Below are positions 1-10,280 of a stretch of 64,000 bases of DNA, piece after piece (positions within the stretch are counted from its first letter, which is position 1; each line of letters opens with the position of its first letter). The notes under the pieces are model-generated. The model ran no database searches, was not told the origin of the DNA, and saw only the letters and a list, made by a program, of their open reading frames with translations. The stretch lies in contig CAKAKS010000279.1 of NCBI GenBank assembly GCA_916700875.1, positions 116,001 to 180,000 on the forward strand, in the 5' to 3' direction. Position numbers and translations under genes: made by a program. This DNA comes from Sebastes aleutianus. Lineage: Eukaryota; Chordata; Actinopteri; Perciformes; Sebastidae.

Positions 1-152
1 ATAATAATAATTTATATAATACTTGTCAAACTTAAGCACAAAGTTCTTTCCAGATTAAAAGATTTACAGAAAAAAAATCTAAATCTCATGTAATAGCGGG
101 GCAGCTAAGCTGAAATATTCGTTACAATTGTGCATTTTGCGATAAAAGCAAC

Positions 153-436
153 AAATTTGGCACAGATGTAGGTTTATATGTCACGTAAAGATATAGATAT
201 CGGGACGCTGCCAATTCGGCCCCTGGCGGACGTGGCAGCCATTTTCCAAAATGGCCGCAAAATAGGCGCTTAATATTCCAAAACGTTGCAGAAAACTGAT
301 TTTATGACTCTTGATGATTTCCAAGGTGCGTTCAAGCTGATGAGTTCAGATGTCAGAAGATCACAGACATAATTTCTTTTACCTCCTCATTTTTTAAGGG
401 TACTTTTTAAAAGCTTTTAGCCTGAGAAAAATGTGA
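153..436 (+). repeat. Left inverted arm, unit 1
   Basis: This stretch reads as the reverse complement of 3818-4248 (with small indels). Shared landmarks are a segment ending in the word TTTGGCACAGATG, the GATATAGATATCGGG block, the self-complementary CCATTTTCCAAAATGG block and the CTGATTTTATGACTC block. Compared with units 3, 4, 5 and 7 the inner end lacks about 130 bp, a deletion shared by units 1, 2 and 6. Confidence 0.75.
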
Positions 437-866
437 TTTTCTTGGTCGCCAGTAACCTCTAATCACAGTTAAAGTGATACTGAACTTCGGTAGAACTTTG
501 GGTTGTATTGCTAGCAGTAAAGTTGGCCAAAAGAAATCCAATTAAATATTCCATTGCCATACTCCAGCACATTGTTTACACTTTGGGATCCACAAATTTG
601 AATGTTTTGGACGTGATTAAAGTGCGCACGTTGTTGGTTTGCTTGGTTTTGCGGAGCGTTTCAGACGGAGGTAGAATACAGGTATATTCAGGCAGACAGT
701 ATGAAAAATAATGTCGCATTGTCAGGGAAAACATACGACTGAACGTTTGTGAATGAGGGGATAGATGGACTGGTACCACGGGACATTTTGGAAAATCTTC
801 ATATTTTTCATAGGTCTTGCGCTGATCAGCCACCACACTCTATGAAAAAAAATCCGAAAAAAAACA

Positions 867-902
867 GAAAATGTCCTGGCAGAAAATTACCAGGACATTT
901 TC
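867..902. repeat. Perfect 13 bp hairpin, unit 1
   Basis: GAAAATGTCCTGG at 867-879 is followed by a 10-base loop and its exact reverse complement at 890-902. The same hairpin occurs in units 2 and 6 and is absent from the others. No T-run or known regulatory motif explains it; it may be the end of a small transposable element. Confidence 0.7.
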
Positions 903-2632
903 CGTTAAATTAACCATCAGGGGACAGGGGGAGGGACGCAATTGCGGTCCAGGGGAATCTTAAAGTTACTTCCGAAGGATAACCACAAAAATCGCAAGCA
1001 ATTCAAAGGGAGAGGGGGAACATCAAATGAAAACAGGCCTAAAAGGAAGGCTCCCTACACTCAATATAACTTGAAAAAACTAAATCTAAAACACCGCTGC
1101 CGAGCAGCTGACTAGAACATAAATGAAACAAAAGAACCAGCGAAGGCAGGCCACACAGACCTAACCCACTCTAAGAGACTCTGAGAAGAAAAGAAGCTAA
1201 ATGGTGAGTGATTCCCACAGATAGGTTCAGTCTAAAATATGAGCGTTGGTAAAATGTAAACTACAATACCAAACTTAAGTTATGAGTCAGCAAAAATATC
1301 CCTGGCGTATCTGGTAACGTTAACGGTTGAACTGAACAACAAAACAGCTTTCCAGCTAAAACGATCCTGAGCTCACGTTAAGTCCTGAACATAAATAATT
1401 TTGGTTAGACATTTATTGTTGATTTTTTACCACAGAAGTGTGAGAAAGGTTTCTCCAAATTCGAAATTTGAACTAAACTTTGCCGTGTGTGTGATGGTCT
1501 CTGCCTCTTCCAACTTTCACGCTAGCGGAGGTTCTTGTTCCCACAATGCAATGCGTATCTAAAAATACGGTTAAAACTTCTGTGAAAAATCAATACAGAA
1601 AATTCATTCATATTAACACGGTACATTGGCCCGTATTTTTATGGACTTTTCTTAGAGTGCAGCGTGTCCGTGTGTGGAGGAGGAGCTGAGCCTCGCTCTA
1701 GATGAAACACCAACACAAACAGAGAGCAGAGGACAGAAGCAGCGTGCCCGTAAATGACACCAAAACAAAGCAGCAGAGCTTTTTGTTCTGTTCATTTGGC
1801 TCAGGCGCTGTGAAGACAATGCTTATAACGGCTGCAGGGAAAACCCTGAGTTATCAATTGTATCCACATTTAGGCAAATTCCACGATATTCCCCATTTTA
1901 CAGTTGATTCCATTTTTATTATCAAATTCCGTGATTCCGTCCATGTTTTCCTCATCGCAGATATCACAGGGTCCTACACAACTCATTATTTTACATGTTA
2001 GCAGAATCCCCTTTGTTCACGTTTGTTTATGTTGCTAAAAGTGTGATTAAGGGTGTTTTTTCACACCAGTAGTTGGGTTCATTTGGTCCAAGTGAAAAAA
2101 AATTATGCATAGTTGCATTTTAGTTCTGGTCCAGTTCCTGTTCACACTGACTTTTTACAAACCAACCAGAGGAGTAAATATGAAGTTCTACAGACTGCGA
2201 GGTAACTCTCTGATTGTCATCCTGCATCATCAGGACCTACGTGGGGAAATAAAATTCTGTTTCTGTTTCAATACATTTTATTAAATTTTTCTGACTTTTT
2301 CAGATTTTCAGCTCCATCAGTCTCTGCCTGTCTCTGATTGGTGCATTGCTCTTAAGCTCTTTTTAACTCTACAAGTTTATATTTTATTTAAGCCTATCCA
2401 GTAACTGTCTGTCTGATCAGTCTCTGCCTCTCTGATTTAAAAGTACCTCTCACACACACACACTGCTCCTTCTGCTACTACTACTACTACTACAACTACA
2501 ACTACTACTGCTACTTTCCACCCAAATACCACTTTCTGTGTCACGACTTATAGATTTTAAAGGTTCATTTAGTGAAAATACTATTTCTGTCCAAGCACTT
2601 ATAGTTTTAAGGTTTATTTCACCCAAATATTA

Positions 2633-2661
2633 CTCTCTGTCTCTCTCTCTCTCTCTCTCTT
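2633..2661. repeat. CT microsatellite
   Basis: A run of TC dinucleotides in the type A block. The run is of different length and interruption in units 2 (about 13288-13321) and 6 (about 50076-50122), as expected for slippage. Confidence 0.85.
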
Positions 2662-3203
2662 TGTGTTTAGCTATGCAGTTCATCTGTCTGATATACATAC
2701 AAAGCATTTCTTCTTTCTGCCCATTCATGAAAATTCAAATTTACCACTTTTGACAGTATTACAGTTTAGCTTCCAGCTTTTCTAGCATTATATTTCAGCT
2801 CTTAGCTTCTTTAGGTAATGCAGGTCAGCTTCCAACTCTGCCAGTTGTACATTTCATCTTCTAGGGTTTTCAGCAGTGCAATGCAATGCATTTGAGCTTT
2901 AACATTTTTATGCAAGTCATTTCACATTTCTGCATTTTCAGCAATGCTCTGCAATACATTGCAGCTGTCAGCATTCCCACTCATTTTCAGCAGGAAAGGC
3001 ATTTTCTAGTTAGTATTATCAGACTGCAAATCAGCCACGTTATGATGAATAATAGTAGAAACAGGACTGTACAAAAGCCCCTTTACACGCTTTCAGATGA
3101 TTGGTGTGACTGCATAGTGAAAACGTCGGGGAGCGCACGGACACGTGCATGGGGTGTATTACTGTGAGATCGCTGTCACACACTTTTTTATGTAAAGTTA
3201 ATG

Positions 3204-3478
3204 GTTAATGGTAAATGGACTTGCATTTATATAGCACTTTTCTAGTCTTCCGACCACTCAAAGCGCTTTACACTACATGTCAGCATTCACACACACATTC
3301 ACACACTGATGGCAGAGGCTGCCATGCAAGGTGCCAACTAGGATCTAATCTAAATACTCGTTCACACACTGATGGCTAATTTGGGATTAAGTGTCTTGCT
3401 CAAGGACACATCGACATGTGACCGGAGCAGCCGGGGATCGAACCGCCAACCTTTCAATTGGTGGGTTTAACTGCTTTT
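3204..3478 (+). mobile_element. Fish TGGTAAATGG interspersed repeat, unit 1
   Basis: The block opens with GGTAAATGGACTTGCATTTA, has CACTCAAAGCGCTTTACAC and ends shortly after a GGATCGAACC stretch. This is the pattern of a very common interspersed repeat in percomorph genomes. The GGATCGAACC word resembles a pol III B box, so a SINE is possible, but I cannot assign the class. It occurs at matching positions in units 2 and 6 and therefore inserted before those units separated. Confidence 0.6.
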
Positions 3479-3817
3479 GACCTGTTAATCAGGGAAAACC
3501 TCCTCGCTGGCGTGCTTCTATACATGGCCTTAAATACAGATCAATAAGATCACTTCCTGAAGAGATTTCACAATCAGCAGATGGATTTATTAGTAGTTTA
3601 GCTTTTGAAATCATGTTAAAATTACATAAACAAACCGCACCAGAGTCCGCTTGGAGGCCGACCGAGAGCCACCTTTTCAGGTAACCAAACTGGTTATGAG
3701 TGAAAGCAACCTTAGCAACCTGTTTCACTAGCAACAGGACTGAATGGAGAGAGAAAAGAAGCAGCAGAAGCAATTGATGATGATTTTCTCCTGTAGTTGG
3801 GCCTATATCACGGCTAG

Positions 3818-4248
3818 TTAGAAATGTATCCAGCAATATCTCTGTCAATTTTACTGCTAATGAAAAGATAAATACACCGATGGAAAGCTGAAGATCTTGC
3901 CGTTCTAAAGGTTGTCATTCTATCATGAAGGCATGGGGGTTAAGTTTGAACCTGAAGTGACCATGCTCCTTATATTCGGTTTTCGCGTTTTTCTCAGGTT
4001 AAAAGCTTTTAAAAAGAACCCTTTAAAGATAAAGAGGTAAAGAAAAAACATGCCTGTGATCTTCTGACATCTGATCTAATCAGCTTGAACACACCTGGGT
4101 AATCATCAAGAGTCATAAAATCAGTTTTCTGCAAAATTTGGGAATATTTTGCACCTATTTAGCAGCCATTTTGGAAAATGGCCAAATTGGCAGCGCCCCG
4201 ATATCTATATCTTTTCATAACATATAAACCTACATCTGTGCCAAATTT
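3818..4248 (-). repeat. Right inverted arm, unit 1
   Basis: Reverse-complement partner of the left arm at 153-436; also complementary to the longer left arms of units 3, 4, 5 and 7, including the segment around GAAATGTATCCAGC. The two arms enclose about 3.4 kb. They could be long terminal inverted repeats of a non-autonomous DNA element or two oppositely inserted copies of one repeat. Confidence 0.7.
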
Positions 4249-5275
4249 AATTAATGATGCACGTTCAATCACATGCCAACAATACGGCCGTTCGCTGTCC
4301 TTCAAACCATGCAATGTCTTCTACAAGAGGTCAAGAGGTCAGACAATCTCCATTAAGCTCACTGCAGTGTCTGAACTACTGTCCATCAGTCACATTTTCT
4401 ACAGAAATCTCTGGATCAAAATGAGCATTCACAGTAATGATAGCGATGACGAGGTTCAGGACTGCTAGTTCAGCATCTGACTGTGATATGGCTCAGTGTC
4501 CTGATGACATTCATGTCCTTCAGACTAACAGCTAGATGTGAAAGCTTGGCTTGGACTTTGACTGAATGAGTTCAGGCTGTCAGATTGGTGGATTAACATC
4601 CTCAGACCACTTTAAAACTGAGCACTCCTGACCTCTTGTGGTCCAAGTCGGCGCCTTCTGAGAGAATCTCCACGTGTTCAGCAGTCAATATACGGAGACA
4701 GAAGCACTTTCAAACACAAGAAACGATCACAGGAGAAGTGATTCACATTATTTTCGTAGATAGTACCACCTGCTGACCAGCAGTCATTCCCAAGCTGCTG
4801 CTCTGCTGAGCATTACTCAATCACAATATCATCTGATACTGTTTAATGACAGCAGCCGTACTGTGTGATGGGCTACGCTGACATTTAAAATGAGTGATCA
4901 CAGGAGGCAACAACAGCTTTTCTTACTGCCACACAGCCCTCACTGGGCCGCTCTATCCCCAAGAGCTCTGTTTGGGGTGAGAAAAACGGCGGCCTAGTGA
5001 GGACGGAGCCCCAAACTGAGAGAAAAATATGCACTTGTGAATTTTTACGGGTTCATTTGGACAAAGACTACTCTATATACACTATTCAAGACACTCAGAC
5101 AGAAGACAGTGTGGGGTAGTCCAGAAATTAAACAGTAAAGTAAAGCCACCTCTACACACAACAAACAGCGAAATCCATCTGAGAATAACTAATAATAATT
5201 AATGTTAAATATGGATAATGTTGTGGGATTGATCCTTATTTCGTGGGATATTTTGGGATTTATACATAATTATTA

Positions 5276-5298
5276 CATACATATATATATATATATAA
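5276..5298. repeat. AT microsatellite, unit 1
   Basis: Short AT dinucleotide run at the position where every unit except unit 2 carries an AT run of different length. Unit 2 lacks the flanking sequence too (junction near 15775). Confidence 0.85.
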
Positions 5299-6424
5299 TA
5301 AAATAAAAAATAAACAGACTAAGCATTGGAATAGTGATTTGGATGTTGAATACCATGAACACCAAATAAGTTTGGATCCAGTGTGATTTCACAACAAATT
5401 CTGTTCTTTTACTGGTTAAAAACAGCTGACTGACAACAGGGAGTTATCAAAATAAACTGTCCTGAAATATTTAAACAGCTTTATAATAATTTTCTCACAT
5501 ATTTAACAATCTACTTTGAAGCATTTGTGACAAAACGGTTCAATTTCAGGACGTCATCCTGATCCAAAGCAGCCTGGAGCTTTGTATGACACCCTGGAAA
5601 AAAGACAGGAAGAAAAGACTTAGTTCATTCTTGTTTATTGATTATAGAAACCTTCAGTTTGTTCACACATCCCATCAGTAAAGTCTGTTAAATGACTCTT
5701 GTTCAATGATTTCACGTACAGATTCATTTTCATCCACACAATCAGTTTGTTTGAGCAGAATCTCAGCGATGTAACAGAGAATAATGATTTCCTTATTGAT
5801 TATGATCATGATAATTACAGTTTTTATTTAAACATCTTAGTATCTCGTTTGTACGTCGATCTGGACGACAACATTTAGTCTGCCAAACAAATAAATGCGA
5901 TTCGAGATATCTAGAATTTACATTTTCATGCAGAGAAATATCAGTTCAGGTGAACAAAGATCATCTTGAGCAGTGAAACAGACACAGGAAGGAGCGCCAC
6001 CTGAAGACACTCACACATTTACAGAACAACTCATGAGATGGTCACGTATATGGTCAGGATGTGAATTTGTGGCTAAATTGTTACACAAATAATCAGTGGT
6101 CATGTCTATAATGTTTTGTGAACAGTTTTTTCCCACTTATATCTTAATGTTTGGTTGAAAGACAACTTATAATGAAGCAAATTGCATTCAGTAATAGTAA
6201 ATGGTAACATTTACTAGTCAGTATATTTGATACAATGTGAAAATGTTCACCTTGTAAGGTATCAGCATGACATACAGTAGCCTATGCAAGGTTAAAAGTA
6301 TTTCAGTTTTTTATTTAAGCATGTGTATCAAAAGCATTCATCATATAAGTGGTGTGTAACAATATATACATACTTACAAAGTTTATGTCATCACTGACGT
6401 TGTTGCTGCCGTGTTTATTCCTAG

Positions 6425-6890
6425 ATGGAGTGTTAATGGAGCAGCTGCATAGCCTGGCACTGATCGATCCGAACTCCATTCAGAAAACAAGCATTTTAAA
6501 AGTTGTTTGCTTGTCGTCTTATGGACAGACCCGACAAAGCATGAATTCAGACTGTTTACTAATCAGCATCATTATGTAGTTATTTCGGCTTCACCTTTGA
6601 TCCGTTTACAACAACGCAGCTGCAGTATTTATGCTTTGATGACGTTATGTTGAGTGTTGATGGAGTAGCTACAATGTTAGCATAGCCTGGCACCGATCGA
6701 TCCGAACTCCGTTCAGAAAACAAGCATTTTAAAAGTTGTTTGCTTGCTGTGTTGCGGACAGACCCGACAAAGCATGAATTCGGTCTTTTTACAAATCGAC
6801 ATCATAATCTCGTTATTTCGGCATTATTTTGATCCGTTTATTGCAATTAAATCACAGCACAGTGTGTTTATTTTGGGTTCATACCGCAGT
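6425..6890. repeat. 233 bp tandem duplication, unit 1
   Basis: Two copies of a block containing GATCGATCCGAACTCC, CAGAAAACAAGCATTTTAAA and TTGATCCGTTTA lie 233 bp apart (for example 6461 and 6694). The first copy carries a 76-codon frame that is also present in other units, but the match to the second copy and the absence of any family resemblance make coding unlikely. The second copy overlaps a putative polyadenylation region of gene 1. Confidence 0.8.
6837..6872 (-). terminator. Putative poly(A) signals of gene 1
   Basis: On the minus strand AATAAA occurs twice, at 6842-6837 and 6872-6867, about 430-470 bp past the stop codon. Another AATAAA lies further on, near 6413-6418. Placement is plausible for a 3' UTR of a fish TRIM gene, but no downstream element is proven and the assignment is inference. 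Confidence 0.35.
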
Positions 6891-7304
6891 AGCGACGTGT
6901 GGCTTGGTATTGTGCTTCTCGCTTGGTGTGAATGCATGGTGGTAACACAATACGAAGCACAACGTAACGTAACGTAACTTAAATGAACATAAACAATAGC
7001 ACATGCACAACAACAGCACGATGTAATGACTCAATGAACCGCTGACACAATCCCCAGAAAACATAAACACTGAACTGTTCTCCAGCTTTTCATTTAGAAA
7101 GAGCAACAACCAATGAGGAACCTGCAACAGTCGCTGATGAATCCTGTAACTTCATCACTCAGTCAGTCAGTCAGTGACAGACTTTAGTGTTTGTAGGGCT
7201 GGTCCTCTGCGGTCCAGACACAAATCAGCTCTGCAGCAACAATGATGGACACCAGAGAAGTTTAAGAGTTAAAACACAGAATTTAACCCTTAAATGACTT
7301 CTGT

Positions 7305-8975
7305 CTATTTCAGTTTACACAACTCAGCAGTGACTCCATGATCGTTATAAAGCCTAAGTCCAGCATAGAGAGGCTCAGTGAATGTGGTCTGGACTCTGTG
7401 GAGGAGAGTCATGGTTTCAGAGACGCTGTAGAAGGACAGAATACCTGCACTGTGATCCAGGTACACTCCTACTCTGGAGGACTGAGGACCTGAGATGGGA
7501 GTTTTGATATAGTTGTACCAAAATATATAACTGTCTTGGTCACAACATAACGCCCAAGATTTATCATTGTATCCAAACAAACGTTTATTTGACCCCCCTG
7601 CTCTACTGATACTCTTGTATGCGACTGCTACATAAACTCCTCCCCCTCTCCACTCCACCTCCCAGTAACAACGTCCAGTCAGACTCTCTCTACTCAGGAC
7701 ATGAGGAAAACATCCAGTGAATCTGTCTGGGTGACTAGTATAAGACTGTTGTTGTCTCATTACTGTTGCGTTTCTGTTCCCCTCAGATAATAACACATAT
7801 GTGTTTGCTGTGTTTGGATCCAGTGTGATTTCTCGTGAATATTTTAAGAATCCAGCTCTGGTCTTGGGCTCTGGTTGTGACAGTAAAACATCCACTTCAG
7901 TCCCTGTCTGTGAGACGTTTGTCCATTTCTCTCTCAGAACGTCCTGTAGTTTATCTCTGACTTCTGACACAGCCGCCGTCACGTCCTCAAAGTAGCTCAG
8001 AGGACGGATATTGATGCTGGATGTAGATTCACTGAACGGTGACAGTGGGTATTTGAGTAGAAACTGGTTGTGATCCTCTGTGTGTGACAGCAGCTTCATC
8101 TCAGCGTCTCTCCTCTTCAGCTCAGTGATCTCCTGCTCCAGCTTCTCCTGAAGCTCTTTGACTCGACTCACTTCACTTTTCTGCTGGGATCTGACCTGCT
8201 GCTTCACATCACAGCTTCTTTTCTCCATGAGACGGATCAGCTCGGTGAAGATCTTCTCACTGTCCTCAACTGCTTTATCAGCAGAGCGATTGACAGCCTC
8301 CACCTCCTGTTGGAGCAGCTTCATATCTTTCTCTCTGTCCTGGATCCTCTGCTGGATGTTGAGTCGACTCACCTCCAGCTCTCTCTGCCTGTCGGTCCTT
8401 TCCGCTGCAGCTGAGACGGTGTCGTGGCCTTTATGTTCATCCACAGGGCAGAGATAACAGATACACTGCTGATCAGTACGACAGAACATCTTCATCACCT
8501 CGTTGTGACGAGAGCAGATGTTCTCCTGGAGCTTCTTGGAGGGCTCCACCAGCTTGTGTTTCTTGAACGGAGCTGAGTCATAATGAGGCTGGAGGTGTTT
8601 CTCACAGTAAGAGGCCAGACACACCAGACAGGACTTGAAGGCTTTCAGCTTCATCCCAGTGCAGACATCACAGGCCACATCTTCAGGTCCAGCATAGCAG
8701 TGATCAGCAGGAGCAGCTTGGAGTCCAGTCTTCTTCAGTTCCTCCACTAAAACTGCTAACATGGTGTTTTTCAGCAGGACGGGCCTCGGTGTGAAGGTGT
8801 GCCTACACTGAGGGCAGCTGTAGATCTTCTTCTCATCCTCTCCATCCCAGAAGCTTTTAATACAGTTCATGCAGTAGCTGTGTCCACAGGAAGTAGTCAC
8901 CGGATCTTTCAGTAGATCCAGACAGATCGAACAAGAGAAGGTTTCATGGTCCAGCTGATCTCCTTTCTGCGCCAT
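7305..8975 (-). CDS. finTRIM-type E3 ubiquitin ligase, copy 1
   Basis: Encodes 556 aa with the full RBCC-B30.2 plan. The RING is C15, C18, C30, H32, C35, C38, C54, C57. B-box 1 spans about 102-140 and B-box 2 about 154-184 (C154, H157, C165, D168, C173, C176, H181, H184). A charged heptad-rich coiled coil runs from about 186 to 310 and PRY/SPRY from about 375 to 556, with LDPNTA, WEVEW and a YLDHSAG form of the LDY motif. RING TRIMs catalyse ubiquitin transfer, dimerise through the coiled coil and choose targets through B30.2; finTRIMs are a fish expansion linked to antiviral immunity. The ATG is chosen at the MAQKG sequence usual for the family, with A/G at -3 and G at +4 in a good Kozak setting. 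The frame stays open for 85 codons further, but that part crosses a strong splice acceptor and a MITE end. Closest to copy 6. It could equally be named TRIM16-like or TRIM25-like. Confidence 0.9.
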   Translation of the reverse strand: MAQKGDQLDHETFSCSICLDLLKDPVTTSCGHSYCMNCIKSFWDGEDEKKIYSCPQCRHTFTPRPVLLKNTMLAVLVEELKKTGLQAAPADHCYAGPEDVACDVCTGMKLKAFKSCLVCLASYCEKHLQPHYDSAPFKKHKLVEPSKKLQENICSRHNEVMKMFCRTDQQCICYLCPVDEHKGHDTVSAAAERTDRQRELEVSRLNIQQRIQDREKDMKLLQQEVEAVNRSADKAVEDSEKIFTELIRLMEKRSCDVKQQVRSQQKSEVSRVKELQEKLEQEITELKRRDAEMKLLSHTEDHNQFLLKYPLSPFSESTSSINIRPLSYFEDVTAAVSEVRDKLQDVLREKWTNVSQTGTEVDVLLSQPEPKTRAGFLKYSREITLDPNTANTYVLLSEGNRNATVMRQQQSYTSHPDRFTGCFPHVLSRESLTGRCYWEVEWRGGGVYVAVAYKSISRAGGSNKRLFGYNDKSWALCCDQDSYIFWYNYIKTPISGPQSSRVGVYLDHSAGILSFYSVSETMTLLHRVQTTFTEPLYAGLRLYNDHGVTAELCKLK

Positions 8976-9112
8976 TTCACCTCTCAGTAGCAATGACTGT
9001 CTGAGTTTCACTTCCTGAGAACCGACACTAGTTTGAGCTCTGATATAATCGTCATGTGTTATGTCGGTTACACCCACCTTCAAACTGTCGATCTGAAGGG
9101 GAGGGAACAAGG
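8976..9112 (-). promoter_or_regulatory. Gene 1 5' leader: splice acceptor and ETS/IRF-like box
   Basis: Reading on the minus strand, a polypyrimidine tract ends in CCTTCAG at 9093, a strong 3' splice-site candidate, leaving a 117 nt leader before the ATG. Within the leader GGAAGTGAAA (9015-9006) exactly fits the ETS-IRF composite consensus GGAANNGAAA and is close to an ISRE. If the acceptor is used, the box lies in the transcribed leader rather than upstream of the start site, so a regulatory role is inference. Confidence 0.5.
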
Positions 9113-9216
9113 AAATAAGAGGGCCGAGTGTAGCTGTCTGTGTTTGAGAGCAGGAAGAAGAGGGAGGGGTTATCAAGCTATGATTCATTCCAGGACGAGG
9201 AGCAGCACGACTGACT

Positions 9217-9504
9217 GCGTCCCAAATCACATACTTTTCCTTTTTACTTGTAGTACACTGTAGCTGCCCTTATAAAGTACGTACTGTTGCATGCAGTATG
9301 AATACAATATATCTACTGTGCAGAGGATTGTGGGTCAGAACAGCCGGAAAAGCATGCTGGCTTTCATACTGTAAAATGTGACCAGATGTAGTAGGACATC
9401 CTGGTATTTTTGGCACACTGCTTTTGACATACTATGTATTGGGACATAAGAAATCTTTTTTTCTGGCATACTAAGTAGTATGGTAGTATGGGTTTTGGAA
9501 TGCA
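9217..9504. mobile_element. MITE-like element upstream of gene 1
   Basis: Begins with CGTCCCAAATCACATAC and ends with GTATGGGTTTTGGAATGCAC, which are imperfect reverse complements. The interior is rich in TAGTAC/AGTATG words typical of short fish DNA transposons. Its left end supplies the codons of the upstream in-frame ATG of the long reading frame, which argues against that ATG. All seven genes carry the element at the same distance, so it predates the array. Confidence 0.6.
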
Positions 9505-9996
9505 CAGTATGTTTCGTCATTTACAAACGGAGCCTCGGTTCAAACCTGCTCCACATTTGAAAACATTTCAGTTTTCAGCAGTAAAATATTTCTTGGCTCC
9601 TCAGGCTTTGGTGATGGCTCCACATTTCTCATAAACTCTTCCTCACCCGGGACAGGAACCCGGTGTGGGCAACAGACTGCTGTACGGGCAGCCGTTTACA
9701 GACAGGCTAGTGACACATTACACACACTCCTGAGGCTGCAGTGATTGTTTTTAAGAAATCTCATAAGCCATTGTTTTACTGCTTAATTTTTCGTTTTACA
9801 TAAGAAAGTAGAGATAAGTCACCTAAGCAACTAGTGTAGTAATAATAATAATAATTTATATAACACTTGTCAAACTTAAGTACAAAGTTCTTTCCAGATT
9901 AAAAGATTTACAGAAAATAAATCTAAATCTCATGTAATAGCGGGGCAGCTAAGCTGAAATATTCGTAACAATTGTGCATTTTGCGATAAAAGCAAC

Positions 9997-10280
9997 AAAT
10001 TTGGCACAGATGTAGGTTTATATGTCACAAAAAGATATAGATATCGGGGTGCTGCCAATTCGGCCCCTGACGGACGTGGCGGCCATTTTCCAAAATGGCC
10101 GCAAAATAGGCGTTTAATATTCCAAAACTTTACCGAAAACTGATTTTATGACTCTTGATGATTTCCAAGGTGCGTTCAAGCTGATGAGTTCAGATGTCAG
10201 AAGATCACAGACATAATTTCTTTTACCTCCTCATTTTTTAAGGGTACTTTTTAAAAGCTTTTAGCCTGAGAAAAATGTGA
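9997..10280 (+). repeat. Left inverted arm, unit 2
   Basis: Near-identical to 153-436, with the same shortened inner end as units 1 and 6. Partner arm at 14471-14897. Confidence 0.75.

Larger units (their letters stand above)
1..7304. other. Spacer 1, type A, 3' flank of gene 1
   Basis: No host gene is seen here. The window opens at the same AAT-rich sequence that begins each later unit (for example at 9841), so this is almost a complete spacer. In order it holds the left inverted arm (153-436), a short hairpin (867-902), a block shared only with units 2 and 6 (about 1380-3200) with ACT and CT simple repeats, a common fish interspersed repeat (3204-3478), the right inverted arm (3818-4248), an AT microsatellite and a 233 bp tandem duplication (6425-6890). 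Compared with unit 2 it lacks two segments: about 375 bp at the junction near 523 and about 435 bp at the junction near 1230. Open frames in it shift between the copies and match no family I know. Confidence 0.8.

Noticed and set aside
1702..2001. Open frame of about 99 codons in the type A block
   Set aside because: The matching frames in units 2 and 6 start in different frames or change frame through single-base indels, so no protein is conserved.
3489..3848. Minus-strand frame of 118-119 codons in units 1, 2 and 6
   Set aside because: A three-base indel keeps the frame, but the frame overlaps the inverted arm, resembles no family known to me and is absent from the other units; probably chance.
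6349..6579. 76-codon plus-strand frame found in nearly every unit
   Set aside because: Conservation is explained by recent duplication; it covers part of the 233 bp repeat and has no recognisable features.
8158..8457. Plus-strand frames of 64-99 codons antisense to the coiled coil and B30.2, repeated in every copy
   Set aside because: Shadows of the conserved minus-strand coding sequence; serine/leucine-rich with no domain.
8976..9230. 85-codon N-terminal extension of copy 1 (and equivalents in the other genes) starting MIWD
   Set aside because: It crosses a strong splice acceptor and begins in the MITE end; copies 4 and 7 lack the first 40 codons. The family start MAQKG has a good Kozak context.
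9271..9276. TATAAA within the MITE as a promoter for gene 1
   Set aside because: It is on the plus strand, and units 3, 4, 6 and 7 read TACAAA, so it is not conserved across intact genes.
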